This document shows, piece after piece, positions 1 to 11,776 of a stretch of 64,000 nt of DNA (positions are counted from its first letter, which is position 1; every line of letters begins with the position of its first letter). The DNA lies in assembly GCA_964017145.1 (NCBI GenBank), contig OZ024847.1, positions 1,426,001-1,490,000 of the forward strand, written 5' to 3'. The translations under genes and the position numbers were made by a program. This DNA comes from Agrocybe praecox (taxonomy: Eukaryota; Basidiomycota; Agaricomycetes; Agaricales; Agrocybaceae). Below the pieces are notes generated by a model. That model was not told the DNA's origin and did no database searches. It saw nothing but the letters and a program-made list of their open reading frames with translations.

Positions 1-1130
1 AGAATTGAGCGTTTCAGAGCTTCGAAGCTCGCAGTCTGTTATACTACATATTATTATCAATTTGTATGTACTTTGTTTTATTTTGGTTAGGTAACGGTAT
101 ACTAAGACGGACGACTAAATGATCAATCGATGCTCCGGGTCTTCAAGTTAGCAATCATGAATTGATATGATATGATGGACGTAGTGATAGGCATACACAC
201 ACAATCGTACTAGTTGTACACGCACATCATCATGGGCGCTATAATAAAAATAATTAATCGTCACTACGTACGCCATAGTAACGCCACTACGCGTATATGC
301 TTCTTTGAGCGACCATATCCGGAATGGGAGGACGCCCGAGTGAGTGAGTGAGTATGTGTGTGTTTGGATCATGCGAGCTATATATCGGATTGGCGAACTG
401 TGCGAGGATTTTGGAAGAGGGAATATATCATATTATATCATAACAGATCCCAAGGAGTTGACGTCAATGCAAGAGATTGTGCCATTATTTGGTACGGGCG
501 ATATCATGGAAGGATTAAGTATAACGTACTCAGGACATTACGACATGTTAGACTTAAGACAGAAAAATAGAAGAGCAGGTCTAATAATGGCCTCTCGAGC
601 CCAAATTCTATTTCCGGATTGAGGACTCGGAATCTCCATATGGTAAGTAGTAAACGTGGTCGTGTCAAGAGAGAAAGAAAGACAAGCAAGGACAAATACT
701 TAGAGACATAGTCTTTGTCTGTCGCTTTTACTGCAGTTTCTCTGTAGATTAGATAAGATGCATGGAAGCCCGAGTTTGAACAATTTACTCTTAGATATTT
801 AGTAGAACGAGTGAAGCTAAGAGCAAGCTAAGATAGCTGATTGGGTAAAAGTGCGAAGCACTTTTCGCCCTCATCCTGAGCTAGCCGATCGTCTGACACA
901 GGTGTCCGAGCACGCTGTGATACCCACTGCTTTAGGAGCCGGGCGACGCGTCCAGCTTGCGAGGATACCCATAAGTTAGGAGCCTGGTGACGGCAAATAT
1001 CCTGGAGGTTCCCCAGGAAGTTTCAGTGTTACTAAGGCAGATGTTTGAACATCTATGCATTGAGCTTGACATACACTACCCCAGCATGGGGCGGAAGATA
1101 ATATTTATGCATGGTGAACCTGGCAGGGGT
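1..1130. other. Gene-poor stretch, nothing recognised
   Basis: No coding region could be supported. Short open frames around 148-700 lie on both strands, overlap each other and show no recognisable protein. A weak direct similarity is visible between about 930-950 and 975-995, where two 'aggagccgggcgacg'-like blocks differ by a few bases. The minisatellite begins just downstream. Confidence 0.5.
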
Positions 1131-1139
1131 CACATATTT

Positions 1140-2490
1140 TATGTGTGTTGACTTAACGAGGAGCTCTAGGCATGGAGCATACAATTTAACGTGCACTAAA
1201 CCGGCGCAGGGCGCGACAAATAAAGCATGAAGTATATAATTAACGTGTATTAAGATGAAGCATATATGTTAGTGTATATTACCATGGTGAAGGGATGGGG
1301 TGGGGCAGATGAGGCATGAGCATATTATTTAACGTGTATCAGCAGTATCAACACGGCACGGGGCGCGATGGATGAAGTATATATTTAACGTGCATTAGCA
1401 CGGCGCGATGCGCAACAGATAAGGCTTGAACCATGAACCACATATTTTAACGTGTATTACCACGGGGCGGGGTGCAACAAATGAACCGTGAGGCGTATAT
1501 TTTAACGTGTATTAACACGGCGCGGGGAGCGATGGGTGAGGCATGAGGCATGAGGCATATATTTTAACGTGTATTACCACGGCGCGGGGTGCGAATGACG
1601 AAGCGAGAGGCATGAAGCATGAAGCACATATTTTACGCGTATTATAACGGTGCGGGGCGTGATAGATGAAGTATGGGACATATGTTTTAACGTGTAATAA
1701 CACGGCGCAGGGCGCGATGGATGAATCATGAGGCCTGAGGCCTGAGGCATGAAGCATATATTTTAGCGTGTATTAACACGGCGTAGGCGCGAGGCAAGAG
1801 GCATATATTTTAACGTGTATCAACACGGCGCAGGGCGCGAGGCATGAGGCACATATTTTAATGTGTATTAACACGGCGCGGGACGCGAGGCATATATTTT
1901 AACGTGTATTAACACGGCGCAGGGCGTGGTGGATGAAGCATGAGGCATGAAGCACATATTTTAACGTGTGTTAACACGGCGCGGGGCGCGAGGCATGAGG
2001 CATATATTTTTAACGTGTATTAACACGGCGCAGGGCGCGAGGCATGAGGCATATATTTTTAACGTGTATTAACACGGCGCAGGGCGCGAGGCATGAGGCA
2101 TATATTTTTAACATGTATTAACACGGCGCAGGGCGCAAGGCATGAGGCATATATTTTAACGTGTATTAACACGGCGCAGGGCGCGAGGCATGAGGCATAT
2201 ATTTTTAACATGTATTAACACGGCGCAGGGCGCAAGGCATGAGGCATATATTTTAACGTGTATTAACACGGCGCAGGGCGCGAGGCATGAGGCATATATT
2301 TTAACGTGTATTAACACGGCGCAGGGCGCAGGGCATGAGGCATATATTTTAACCTGTGTTAACACGGCATGGGGCGCGAGGCATGAGGCATATATTTTTA
2401 ACGTGTATTAACACGGCGCAGGGCGCGGTGGATGAAGCATGAGGCCTTGAGGCATGAAGCACATATTTTAACGTGTGTTACCACGGCGCA
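1140..2490. repeat. 48-49 bp minisatellite array
   Basis: The core unit contains aacgtgtattaacacggc followed by gcagggcgcgaggcatgag and a tatatttt spacer. From about 1,800 to 2,480 the units are regular: 'aacgtg' or its variants start at 2012, 2061, 2110, 2158, 2207, 2255, 2303, 2351 and 2400, so the period alternates between 48 and 49 bp. From 1,140 to 1,800 the units are longer and more diverged, with insertions such as extra gcatgaggc blocks. Because 48 is a multiple of three, the array opens artificial frames on both strands that encode a repeated 16-residue peptide. I regard these frames as shadows. No gene overlaps it. Confidence 0.93.
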
Positions 2491-2499
2491 GAGCGCGAC

Positions 2500-4438
2500 A
2501 AGTTGATGCGGCGTGATGTATGAGGCACATAGGGCGTGTATTTGATGGACATTGAGCGCAACGCAGTGTGGCAATACGTGGGGAGGGGAGTCCTGATAAA
2601 AGGAGACACATAGCATCAGCCTTTGAGAACATAATGTGGCACGTACTTGTAATTTTCCTATGTTTCAAAACCATCCTATGGTAGTCCTAAGGTATCTTGG
2701 CCTTGATATCTCGCGACGCATGTAATGAATCCAACGCAGTGGGAGCAGATTGAGCTGCCAGATGATAACAGAATGTAGAGTCATGGCACTTTTGACTGAT
2801 GACGTGGGGTTTTCACTGTGCTAAGGGCATAAAATTTTTGAGGTTTGCTCTAGCGTTGCTCCTTGAATGCTATTCGCGAAGATTGTATGACCGAGACGTA
2901 GCGGGAAACCGAACGACTGCAATGAAGCGTTCGGTGAAGACGCCGGAATGGAAAGGAAAGGTGGCGGTGACCCAGTCACGGTTTGTGACTGGAGCTGAAA
3001 CTTGTGCCGAAGTGCCGCTCCGCCGAAGACTGAATTCTAGCTCTTCATTCGTACCTCATTTTGCGATAGAATGAGTACCCAGGCTTCGAACTGCGGACTT
3101 TGAACTGGACTTGTGGTAATTTTATCCTCGAGGGCTCCTGTAACTGTTAGCTTCTGCTTATTCAAGACTTACTCGAACTACGTACTCTCTATTTCTGACT
3201 GGACTATATGCAGATGATAGATTCTTATACTGATAGGAGACTACACTCAATTTTCTCCCGTCAAGACAGACGACCAATCATCTCCTGCTCGAGACCTGGT
3301 CCTAAATCCAATCGATATACACGTTTCACCGCAGCCCGAGTCAAAAGACTAACGTACACTTGTAATCATCTACACTGGGTCTGGCTCTAGTGGTTCACTG
3401 CTCACCTGATAGCACTACCGCATGAATCATCATGATCATCTCATGTGCACTGCGGCGGCGGCGGCGTGTGACGGTGTATAATGTGGATACTTAGGAGTAG
3501 GGGTAATAGATAGTAGCAGGGGAAACATGGACTGGCAGCAGCTGATATATTCCACGGTTCTTGGTAAAGCGCGTACGTATTTTTGACAAGCTCTAAAAAG
3601 TGAAATATCACAGGAGATGTTATTGATTCGCGTCGAATTCGCCTGGATTCTGGATTTCGCACTTCCGCTTCAGCCCCTGATAAAAGGAAACCCATGACCA
3701 TGAGCACGACTTAATGAAGTTTGCATTCAAGTTTACTCAGTCCCAGCTTCCTTCTTCTCCTCTTCCCGAGTATCTTCTCTTTTTTTCCGCGCGTGTATCA
3801 AGGAACGGGCGGAAAGGGAAAAACTCTTCTCAACGCTGCGCATTGCTCTAAATTTAAAAATTATGCCTGGAGTAGAATAGAACAGAAGCGGCCCTGTGAA
3901 CGTTCACGATAGTTGAAAAAACTAATTACACGCATGAACTGAACGTAGGGTATGTAGTAGGACTCCTCCGATGACAAAGGTTGGGAACGTTCATAGCTCG
4001 TTTAAGTCACCCATATGATCTTCCTTCTTGAATGGAGGTACTATGCGCAGTAGGTACCTTGAATTGTCGGGAATTAGTGAGCTATTAATGAGTCGACCTG
4101 TTCGTTTTTTGCGAGGGCCTTCGCCAAGATGGTAAAGTAGGCCCAGTTGTGTATGCGAAATAGTCAAGTCATCTCTTTTTCTGGGAATTATGGTATCTTC
4201 CAACGCTGTGAAGGTGACGCTCAACCCGACAATTACAGCCCTCTTCCCGAAAGGCAAATTTCACGGCTGTAATGTCAAATTAGAGACGATTGAAGTCCGA
4301 GTAAGTCTGTAATAGTACAAATTGATTATGAGGACGAGATACATGTATTACCTACGAAGATCAAATGTTAAATAATAAATTGGAAGCAGTAAAGACTGTA
4401 CGTACGCGATACTGGTTTGAGGTCCGTTCTATTGCCTT
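2500..4438. other. Intergenic region, no supported gene
   Basis: This stretch of about 1.9 kb lies between the minisatellite and the first membrane-protein gene. The longest plus-strand frame (2799-3074, 91 codons) and the minus frames near 3,450-3,700 and 3,990-4,260 show no recognisable family, no convincing intron structure and no compositional bias. A small CGG-type triplet run sits near 3,452-3,463. Confidence 0.5.
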
Positions 4439-6007
4439 CTATTGCCTGATAGGGTTTTCAAGCAGTGACAATCGACTTGCTCTTTGACCAGACATCGAGC
4501 CGTCTAGACTAATACCTCGAATTTCATTGCCGGAAGGGTGGTGATTGTTGTCCTCGCTCACAGACCTTGTCGGGTAGCCATTCCTAGTTGACAATATCAA
4601 AGTATCAAGGACGACAGAATTTGGATTTGTTGTGCAAGCCTCTACGCAGAACTTGGACGTGGTAGTGGGTATGCCAGTGCTGTCGGTCACTGCACGACCC
4701 AGACCGACTTGAACAATTAACAAGGTCGGCATGATGGTCTGCAATATTTTGGTAAAAAACGTTCTACTAACAAGGCCAAGCCCACCCACCACAAGTCTGA
4801 AACAAACAGTTAATGGAACCATCTATTGATAAAGGCTTGAATTTCTGAACGAGAGCACCTGACAAAACGCATTGAACGAACCCTATAAGCAGATGAGCCA
4901 GGGAATGTAATAAACACCAAAACACAGGCAGAATAGATGACGCTAGACTCTATTCTGTGAATTATGAAAGAAAATAAAGAGTCAGAGACATCCAAATTTC
5001 AAAACTTCCGTATTTCTTGTATTGCTCACATAACTGCCATGGCCGTATGATAACTTTTTGGATTAGTTCCCCGAAGCAAAGGTTCTGCCATCTTGGACAC
5101 CCAAAATATACGCCCAACTACAAAACAAAATTATGTTTTGAACTGAAATCATCGAGTGGCATACTCACCTGTAACAACTGCAAGTACGAGGTTGATGCCA
5201 AATATTGTCCAGACATACACAGGAACGAGTGGAGTATTTACGAAGCTGATTTGGATTATCATAGTCGTGTATCCCCAAACTTGTTTGTATAGAAAGGTCA
5301 AGCATGAAAATTTATAGTAGAAAAATAAAGCTCTTACTTGTATCGGCGAGAACAAGAACAGACGCTCCAATGAGGATGTATTTTGAGCGACCCCATACCA
5401 TGTAACAACGGTAGAGCTACGTGACCTTTTTGTCAGTACATACAAGAATAAAAATATAAGCTCCAGATTGACCAGTATTAAATCGGCAATAAAACTGTTC
5501 GTTGACTTGAGCATCAGTTTATTGAACGAACGGCAGAGCTGTATTCAAGTTTCAAGCACTACTCACTTATTAGTCACAAATAAAGGGCTTTTATACTCTA
5601 CGCGTTTTACAGCCGCAGAGAGTTTGTCCGGATTAAAAACTGAGCCAAGGTCGTGTGTGAGTACATGGATGGTTATAGCCACGTCTGCCGTAGACAGCAC
5701 AAACATGATCACAGCCGATATCGTTATAAACCATTGCGTTGTCTGCCTGTTGCGTGCAAGAATGAACATGCAAACGCAGAAGAGAACGATGTGTATGCCT
5801 TTCTTAATCGATGGTCATCTTTTTAAGTAAATTCCACAGGAAATACAGTTATCTTACCATATAGAAGAACCTCTACCTGCTGGATTGGTCAGTATTATCA
5901 ATGGTTGACCAAGCCAGAATGCGTACCACGCCAGCTGTGATGACTGCGAGAAGGAAGCCAACCGCTGGTTGAAGAAGTTGCTCAAGAATTCCTTCAATGC
6001 TCGACAT
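4439..6007 (-). CDS. Multi-spanning membrane protein (basidiomycete family), copy 1
   Basis: A predicted integral membrane protein of a family expanded in Agaricomycetes, with no assigned biochemical function. It starts at the ATG at 6007. The first exon encodes a hydrophobic segment ending in AVITAGV. Splicing then gives VEVLLYG and GIHIVLFCVCMF, the second membrane span, followed by a long exon (about 5,790-5,570) with ISAVIMFVLSTADVAITIHV. The next exon contains STNSFIADLILV and then RCYMVWG-like residues, the usual loop signature of the family. Further spans lie at about 5,290-5,170 and 4,990-4,740. The last exon (to the TAG at 4439) is a polar, Ser/Thr-rich cytoplasmic tail. Introns are about 47-60 nt. 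A related gene lies at 11777-13112. Exon order is solid; exact borders in the middle are approximate. Confidence 0.75.
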
Positions 6008-6600
6008 GGTTGCTTAGGACAAAGAACAGACTTTTTTTCTGCGAAAGAGTAAAAGGGGGATACCAATTACTACGTTCCAGACATCACGTTCCAGCTTTAT
6101 TGAAATCCGGAATCCGAGCCACCCTGGCCAACGTGGAGTTCGGCAAGTAGTAGATAAATGGAAATGAATGAGTAGTCAAGCGTCAGAGTTGCAAACGTTT
6201 CTAGGTGTATTTGCTGTCAAAGTAGAGAACTTTTGACAGACGTTCAGGATGACATGATTATGGGCGCTGCCGAAGAGGTAAGCACTCAGTTGCCCCTAAG
6301 TAATAGTATCATGTTGATTTGAATCACGTGAAACCCACAGCGTGCGTCATGCTTACTTATTGACGCGTTCAAGAGTCAAGACGCGTTCGAAGAAAGCTTG
6401 AAGAAAGCGATATTTAATCTCATTCTTTTTCATTTATTGTTGGATTAGACTCATTGACACCTTATTAATTAATATCAAAAAGTTAAATCATATTTTTTCA
6501 GCAACAGGCATGCACATCAATTTAAAGCCACTGGCAATTTGCAAATAGTGGGAATCAAAACCAAATCAAAACTAATTCGGGTGGTAATAAAGCCCTTCTA
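6008..6600. other. Promoter side of membrane gene and intergenic DNA
   Basis: This AT-rich stretch contains the 5' side of the minus-strand membrane-protein gene. No open frame of interest was seen. A gacagacgttcaggatgaca stretch at 6235-6254 weakly resembles the GGCATGTCTGT end of the PCTS units but is not convincing. Confidence 0.4.
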
Positions 6601-6779
6601 TCATATTCTTCACAACACTTTATATAGAAGGAAAAAGGAAGGCGGGTCATATGAGGATGAGGTAGAGAGTTGGTATATTAGAAAATAAGGGTGATGCGGT
6701 GACACTGATGGAGTAGAATGAAAACAAGCCCGAGATAAAATGAAGAAGAGAAATTCTATATACAAAAAAGATGAATCCG

Positions 6780-7235
6780 CGATAACTATGTTCCATAAGC
6801 TGTAGATGCCCAGATATTCGTCAAGTTCTGTGTCCTCGGGCAGTGGGCAGGTCGTTGATTTCGGTACTTCGACATCGAGCGAGCTCTTGGTGCATTCCAG
6901 GATATGACCTCGCAGCTCTTGCTCAATGAACGGTCGCGACCTTTCGACATCACGAGCAAGGCCACAGCGTTGAAGGAGGGATAGCAGGATGAAAACGACG
7001 AGATGAAAACGATAGCGAAGTCGACAAAAGAATGGAATGGCTGGAAACATCTAAAGAGGACATGAGGTTAACTGTGGCTGGCTGAAATTTGGGATAAGAA
7101 ACTTACCACAGTGACCATAATGTGTTGAAGTTGGCGGGTTGGGGGTTTAAAGCATTCGGTCCTGCGCTAACTTGGGTATTGTCTTCATTGACTTTCAATG
7201 TCATCGTTTTTGCCCCAACGCCAGAAGCCGTTTTC
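6780..7235 (-). pseudogene. Possible remnant of an EST1/SMG-like RNA-binding-domain gene
   Basis: Two minus-strand frames joined by a plausible intron (about 7050-7105, GTAAG...TTTAG) read NPQPANFNTLWSL followed by FQPFHSFVDFAIVF. This recalls the central domain of EST1/SMG6/7-type proteins. A different frame further on reads CPLPEDTELDEYLG, like the LPEDxxLRG motif of the same domain. The two similarities are in different frames, no start or long exon surrounds them, and a 24-base homopolymer (about 7237-7263) lies on the upstream side. I therefore read it as a broken fragment. The family assignment is inference from short motifs and could be wrong. Confidence 0.25.
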
Positions 7236-7236
7236 T

Positions 7237-7263
7237 GTTTTTTTTTTTTTTTTTTTTTTTTTT
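7237..7263. repeat. Poly-T tract
   Basis: An uninterrupted run of T (A on the minus strand) separates the possible EST1-like fragment from the decayed PCTS copy. It may be a simple replication-slippage tract or a relic of a retroposed poly-A tail. Nothing in the sequence decides between them. Confidence 0.8.
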
Positions 7264-7479
7264 CTAGAGCCAGAGCCATCGACAACTTCCACCTAGCCGA
7301 GTGTTTCCATCATCAGCGCTTGTCCCCTATTTGATAAGTATACAAATACGCGTTTTGCTCCAGGCGGTACCAAGGGATGGTCAAGGGTTTGAAAAATCTT
7401 AGGTTCGACGTGACGACGTCGCCTCGCTTAAGTCGAACTTGAACTTCGCGATAAGCAGCGGGCGTTGTTGATTGCACTG

Positions 7480-8700
7480 GGTCTCCATGAGCGAGCCGAG
7501 TCAAGCTCGGTAAGTCCTTCGTCGTCGACCTCCGCAATTGCCTCGAAGGTTTGAGGGAGTAGGTACTGAGTCCTAACTGTACCCCCAGGCATAAAAGTCG
7601 ACCGTACGTTGGGCGTAGAGTCTTTTTGAGAGGTTTTCGGGGACCTCAGAGAACACTAATTTAGAGTTAGGAGATGAAGATAAAGAAACAAATGTAGAAG
7701 ACGTACCCATTAATCCTCTACCTCGCCAACTTTTGGCGCACTGTCATAACCATCCCGTCAGACCCCTCGACGTCCTCAAAATGGGGTTGCTACCAGCCCC
7801 TTCGCGGCCTGCTCAGGTTCAACAGGGGCGAGCTTTAAATCGCCGAAACCATTGGCATCTGTAAGTAGAAATATAAACGAGAACAATGAGTGGGACAACG
7901 AGAAAGAATGTAGCGATTACCTTCCACCTCGCCGATGAGGTAAACGAGGGTTTTAAAGTCGACATGAATAGAAACCCGTAAGATCACCCTTCTCGTCGGT
8001 TAGAGCAGTAACTTCGGCCTCAAGAGTAGTAACCCGGGTTCGGTATTTCGACGCGGTAAGCATTTTCGTGGTTCCATTCATTTTTGGGGTCCGAAAGGAA
8101 TATCTCACACCACAGGCGAGACATCGTGGTCCATGTTCATCGCTCTGTAGACGGTCGAAGCGACTTCCGTATACAAAAGCGGGGTGGAAATCTGTAGTTG
8201 AAGGAACTAATGGCATCCCGCTCAACGTTAGCGGTGGTGGTATGGCGCCGTTCCTTCGCAAGAAGTTCTTGAGTGATTTGACTGAGGCGCAGGGCGCCGT
8301 TCTTCAAGACTTTGAGGACTGAATAAGCGCATTAGCCTAGCTGGAACCACTGGTGAAGGAAAGAAAAAAACATACGAATACTTTCTCGAAACCCGGGGGC
8401 TGAGGATCTCACGGGAGGGTGGACTGTGAGGATTGAGGGCCATGTTCAAGATGTAGGTATACGTTTGGGTGTTCTTAGTGAAAGGCATGATGATGACGAC
8501 GTGTCGAGTGAAATATCGCTTAGGCGGGTGTACGAAGGGCAGGGCGGGCTTCTCATCGACCTTGAGCTTTGCATCTGGGATAGCATGCCCCTGAAAGGGC
8601 CGGAGATTTGGGATTTGGGGGGGGGGACGCCCGTGACACTGGTTTGGGAGGTGTTCGCGGCGGACATGGTGTAGTGTTGTATAGTGGGAGGCATCGCTCA
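7480..8700 (-). pseudogene. Decayed PCTS-family copy A
   Basis: On the minus strand, pieces of this family appear in order but in different frames. About 8694-8530 carries PPKSQISGPF, matching PKKSQISRPF of copy C exon 1, and then KLKVDEKPALP. At 8488 there is an ATG with MPFTKNTQ, the N-terminal signature of copies B and C, now placed after the KSQIS block. About 8200-8140 carries DFHPAFVYGSRFDRL, matching DFHPAFVYGHRLDR of copy C. About 7620-7490 matches the DNA of the C-terminal exon of copies B and C at nucleotide level (gacctccgcaattgcctcgaaggt against gacctccgcaatgccatcgaaggt in B). Frameshifts and the misplaced N-terminus make it a pseudogene. Its promoter block is still recognisable upstream. 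Confidence 0.7.
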
Positions 8701-8754
8701 TTATCGCAATAAAGGAACAACTTGGATGAGACGGAAGGAAGGAGGACTGAGCCC

Positions 8755-8812
8755 TTATATACCACTGGGGAGGGAAAACACGATCAGTCAACATATGCAT
8801 ACAACATAGGTA
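8755..8812 (-). promoter_or_regulatory. PCTS promoter block, copy A (diverged)
   Basis: Read on the minus strand, it has a gttgtatgcatatgttga core, then gatcgtgttttccctccc, then a TATATAA box. The order and spacing are the same as in copies B, C and D. Substitutions are more frequent than in those copies, in keeping with the decayed gene behind it. Confidence 0.75.
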
Positions 8813-8944
8813 ATGCTGGCTTTGTGGAAACCCCGATGATGTTCGATTCGCATTAGTCGATGAGAGGGATAGGTCATACAATTTTATGGAAGCCACTGCA
8901 GAAACTATGTCGCTGACTTTTTGTACAAAGCGTGCAAGTGACAT

Positions 8945-9912
8945 AAAATAACCTCAGCTTTTTATAGTACGCATCTGGAAATAATTTCCAAATGAAGCAG
9001 AAGTGAGACCATGACTGACGCAAAAGTATTCGAACGTTTGCCTGGCTCGGCGTAGAGGCATCGTTTCACACTTGCCAACACAGAAGGAAGATAAATATCT
9101 TTTTGTTTGGAATCCAAAAGCTAGCAGTTAACCACTCTGGCCCAATGTCCATAATGTTGCATTGAGCTGCGCGAAAGAAACAATTCTTTTACAGGACACG
9201 GACAAGTTTATTTTCGTGCACAGTCACACCGCTGCTTTGAATTGTCACAGGCACTCCAGAATAGCAATCAACACAGTAGTAGTCGTATTGGAAGTCTAGC
9301 CAGATGTCTTGAAGTATTTTCTGCCAAGTGGGTGATGTTGACATGGATTTTAATGTTCCATCATCATATTGAGTATTATATGGCAACATGACTTTTTCTA
9401 AACGTTGTCATTGTATTTCCAACAAGTGAATACAGAAAATCGAGACGTAGAACTTGGTTGTTGTTGTAAAAGCCACATTGAAAATCACAGAAGCAGTAAA
9501 GAAATAAAAAGCCTTCGGAATGGAATCTTTCAGTGGAGTTCGTTTAAGGTAGAGCAAAGTCAAGGGAACAGATGAGAGTCGAACCAAAAGCAGGAGAAGG
9601 GAAGATGTGGCAGTACTGAGTAGGTGCAATTGAAAGTCAGGAAGAGTCAGAACTGTTGTTGAAGCCGAAGGCCTGCGCACGTGACTACAATTGCACCCGA
9701 CGTGAGCATTGTCCGCTCCCTGCAGTCACCAGTAACGCTCAGTGCCTTGAACGAACCTTTTCACTCATCTATTGCTCAACTCAGGCTGCGCAGTGTCGAG
9801 ACAGAGTACTGTGCAACACCACCGCAGCGCGACATACTTCTGCTCTTTAAGGGCGTTTTAGTATTTCGCTAGACCTGCAGGCTGCAATCCGTTCACGAGT
9901 CCAACATATACT
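8945..9912. other. Intergenic region with two unassigned minus-strand frames
   Basis: Minus-strand frames at 9189-9389 (66 codons, Tyr-rich) and 9408-9680 (90 codons, hydrophobic) could be exons of a small unknown gene. I recognise neither, and no convincing junction joins them. The SNARE promoter occupies the right end. Confidence 0.3.
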
Positions 9913-10902
9913 ATGTCTCTAGCCAAGCTCACTGCGGTATCTACCAAGACGTTGTCTTTGCTCCTCGAGAGACAACGTCTACAAACATTACCCACATACT
10001 CTATCAATGGAAATACAGGCGCTTCGCTTCAAGGAAGCTCATTACATTCATCCCAGATAAAGCGCAATCTGAACCAACTTCGAGAGGGCATTCTTGCAAT
10101 GGAGGCGAAGGAAGGACCCCAATCAGAAGCCGCCAAATTATTAAGGAGTCAATTTGATAGAATGCGCGGGATGCTTTGGGAAGAAGAGAGAGCAGAGATA
10201 CCAAGGTTCGTGACTTGTGGATCCTTGTTTCTGCCATGATTAGGCGCTTCCGTCATTTCAAACATATCTCGATTTCTTCTTTAGTTCTCTTACTTACATA
10301 ACTATTCAATTAGCATAGAGAAAGCGGAGCCTTCTCCATCGTCCTCACCAGAACCGGAGATACCCAGACCAACTATTCCTACACATTCCAGCACACGAGA
10401 TTCTTTACTATCACAACCTTCATTTGCACCGTATACAGATGATCCCGAGCAAGGGGCTAGCGTTGAACCTCCGGACGCGGGAACTATGCTACATACGCAA
10501 AGGTTCATTATGCAAGGTGCATCCCTTCTCTGGATTTATTCTGCAGTCATTGACTTTGTTGGTTTCTCCACTAGAACAAGACCAGCACCTTGACCAATTA
10601 TCGCATTCCATTAACCGACAACATCACATCTCTCTTCAGATAAACGAAGAATTAGATGTTCACCATGGTCTACTACAAGATTTGGACACCGATATTGATC
10701 GGACACAGAATAGATTAGGCAACGCCAGGAGGAAACTGGATGTTGTTGCGAAGGGCGTCAAAAATAATGGTGCGCGGTACCATAACGTGCTGATGTAGAA
10801 TTTGCGGCTTACGATCTTGTTGCGAATTTAGCATCCATTGTTGCTATTGGCGTACTTATCTTTATCCTCCTCATCTTGATCGTTCGCTTCAAAACGATGT
10901 AA
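9913..10902 (+). CDS. Qc-SNARE, syntaxin-8-like
   Basis: A tail-anchored t-SNARE for endosome/vacuole membrane fusion. There are four exons: 9913-10206 (N-terminal helical region), about 10,314-10,517 (acidic Pro/Ser linker), about 10,577-10,770 and 10,832-10,902. The third exon carries the SNARE heptads from EQDQHLDQLSHSI through INEELDVHHGLLQDLD to RLGNARRKLD, including the Gln expected at the zero layer. The last exon encodes one hydrophobic span, SIVAIGVLIFILLILIV, then a short RFKTM luminal end. The last intron was placed at 10771-10831 (61 nt) because it gives the uninterrupted reading VKNNASIVAIG; reading through would stop before the anchor. The length of about 250 residues suits the syntaxin-8 group. 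Assignment to syntaxin 8 rather than another Qc-SNARE is by resemblance. Confidence 0.85.
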
Positions 10903-11776
10903 CATCTATTCTCGCCACCGATTCCACTTATCATATTCTACCACTCACAACTTCCGCCGGATTTAACCTGACACCCAGCCACTTCTATCTTATCTAATAA
11001 CTGGGACTTTGGATTGCCACAACTTTTATTGTTTTGTTTTGCACTGTTATCTATCTACCTCGTATCCTGTGTTTCCATTATAATTGATTCGTTTTTGTAG
11101 GCCATTTGCGTCTATTTCATCAGCATATATTTTCAGCAACAATTCATCTGCAGAAACCAACAACTGTGGAGCATCTCTTTCTATTACCTCAACTCCCGAC
11201 ATATGGTGATTCTTGAAGTGATTGCTAACAGCCCGTAGACATTGCAAGATGAAGATGAGAAAGCCACCATCTGTTAGTCTTTGACCCATGGCGCCCGAAC
11301 ATTTCGCAAGGTTTTCCCAGACATCTCTGCTCTTGTTCGAATTGAGGTGTGTTCTGAATGATGAATGATAGCTGTTTGCCATAAACTTTTCATGGAAACC
11401 AAGAACGCCTTTTGTGGATCTATATTCCCTGACCTCCCTACTCATCAAGCATCGAAGTGACCAATCTAGGATGCTGACGTTGTTGTGGCACAAGAATGAC
11501 TACTGACAAGACGTCGGGTACGTGTGATCCAGTCGCAGGTCACCACAAATACTCCTCGGTACAAGGTGTACTTGTCACATTATGGAGCCTTTGCGTAGAT
11601 AATCAGGCGATCAAAGATGAGAATCATGAGATTGTACGCGTTGACCATGAACCATGATCTTCGGGCATAAAACTTGTAGAGTTGAATATATAAATAACCT
11701 ACTACGAGTGTTATACCTGCCATGTGTAAAGGCTACAGGACTTAAAATGAGTGTGAGTTTTCCACGATAATTAGAA
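10903..11776. other. Intergenic region with one unassigned minus-strand frame
   Basis: A single minus-strand frame of 148 codons (11047-11493) is the only sizeable one. It shows no domain I recognise, and its predicted protein is neither biased nor repetitive. It could be a small orphan gene or chance. The remainder is the 3' side of the SNARE gene and of membrane-protein copy 2. Confidence 0.35.

Noticed and set aside
2156..2411. Open frames encoding a 16-residue repeated peptide on both strands of the minisatellite
   Set aside because: The period of 48 bp is a multiple of three, so repeated frames arise automatically. They have no proper start or promoter, and the adjacent 49-bp units break the frame.
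1140..2490. CRISPR-like array
   Set aside because: Repeats are adjacent without unique spacers and the genome is eukaryotic; it is a minisatellite.
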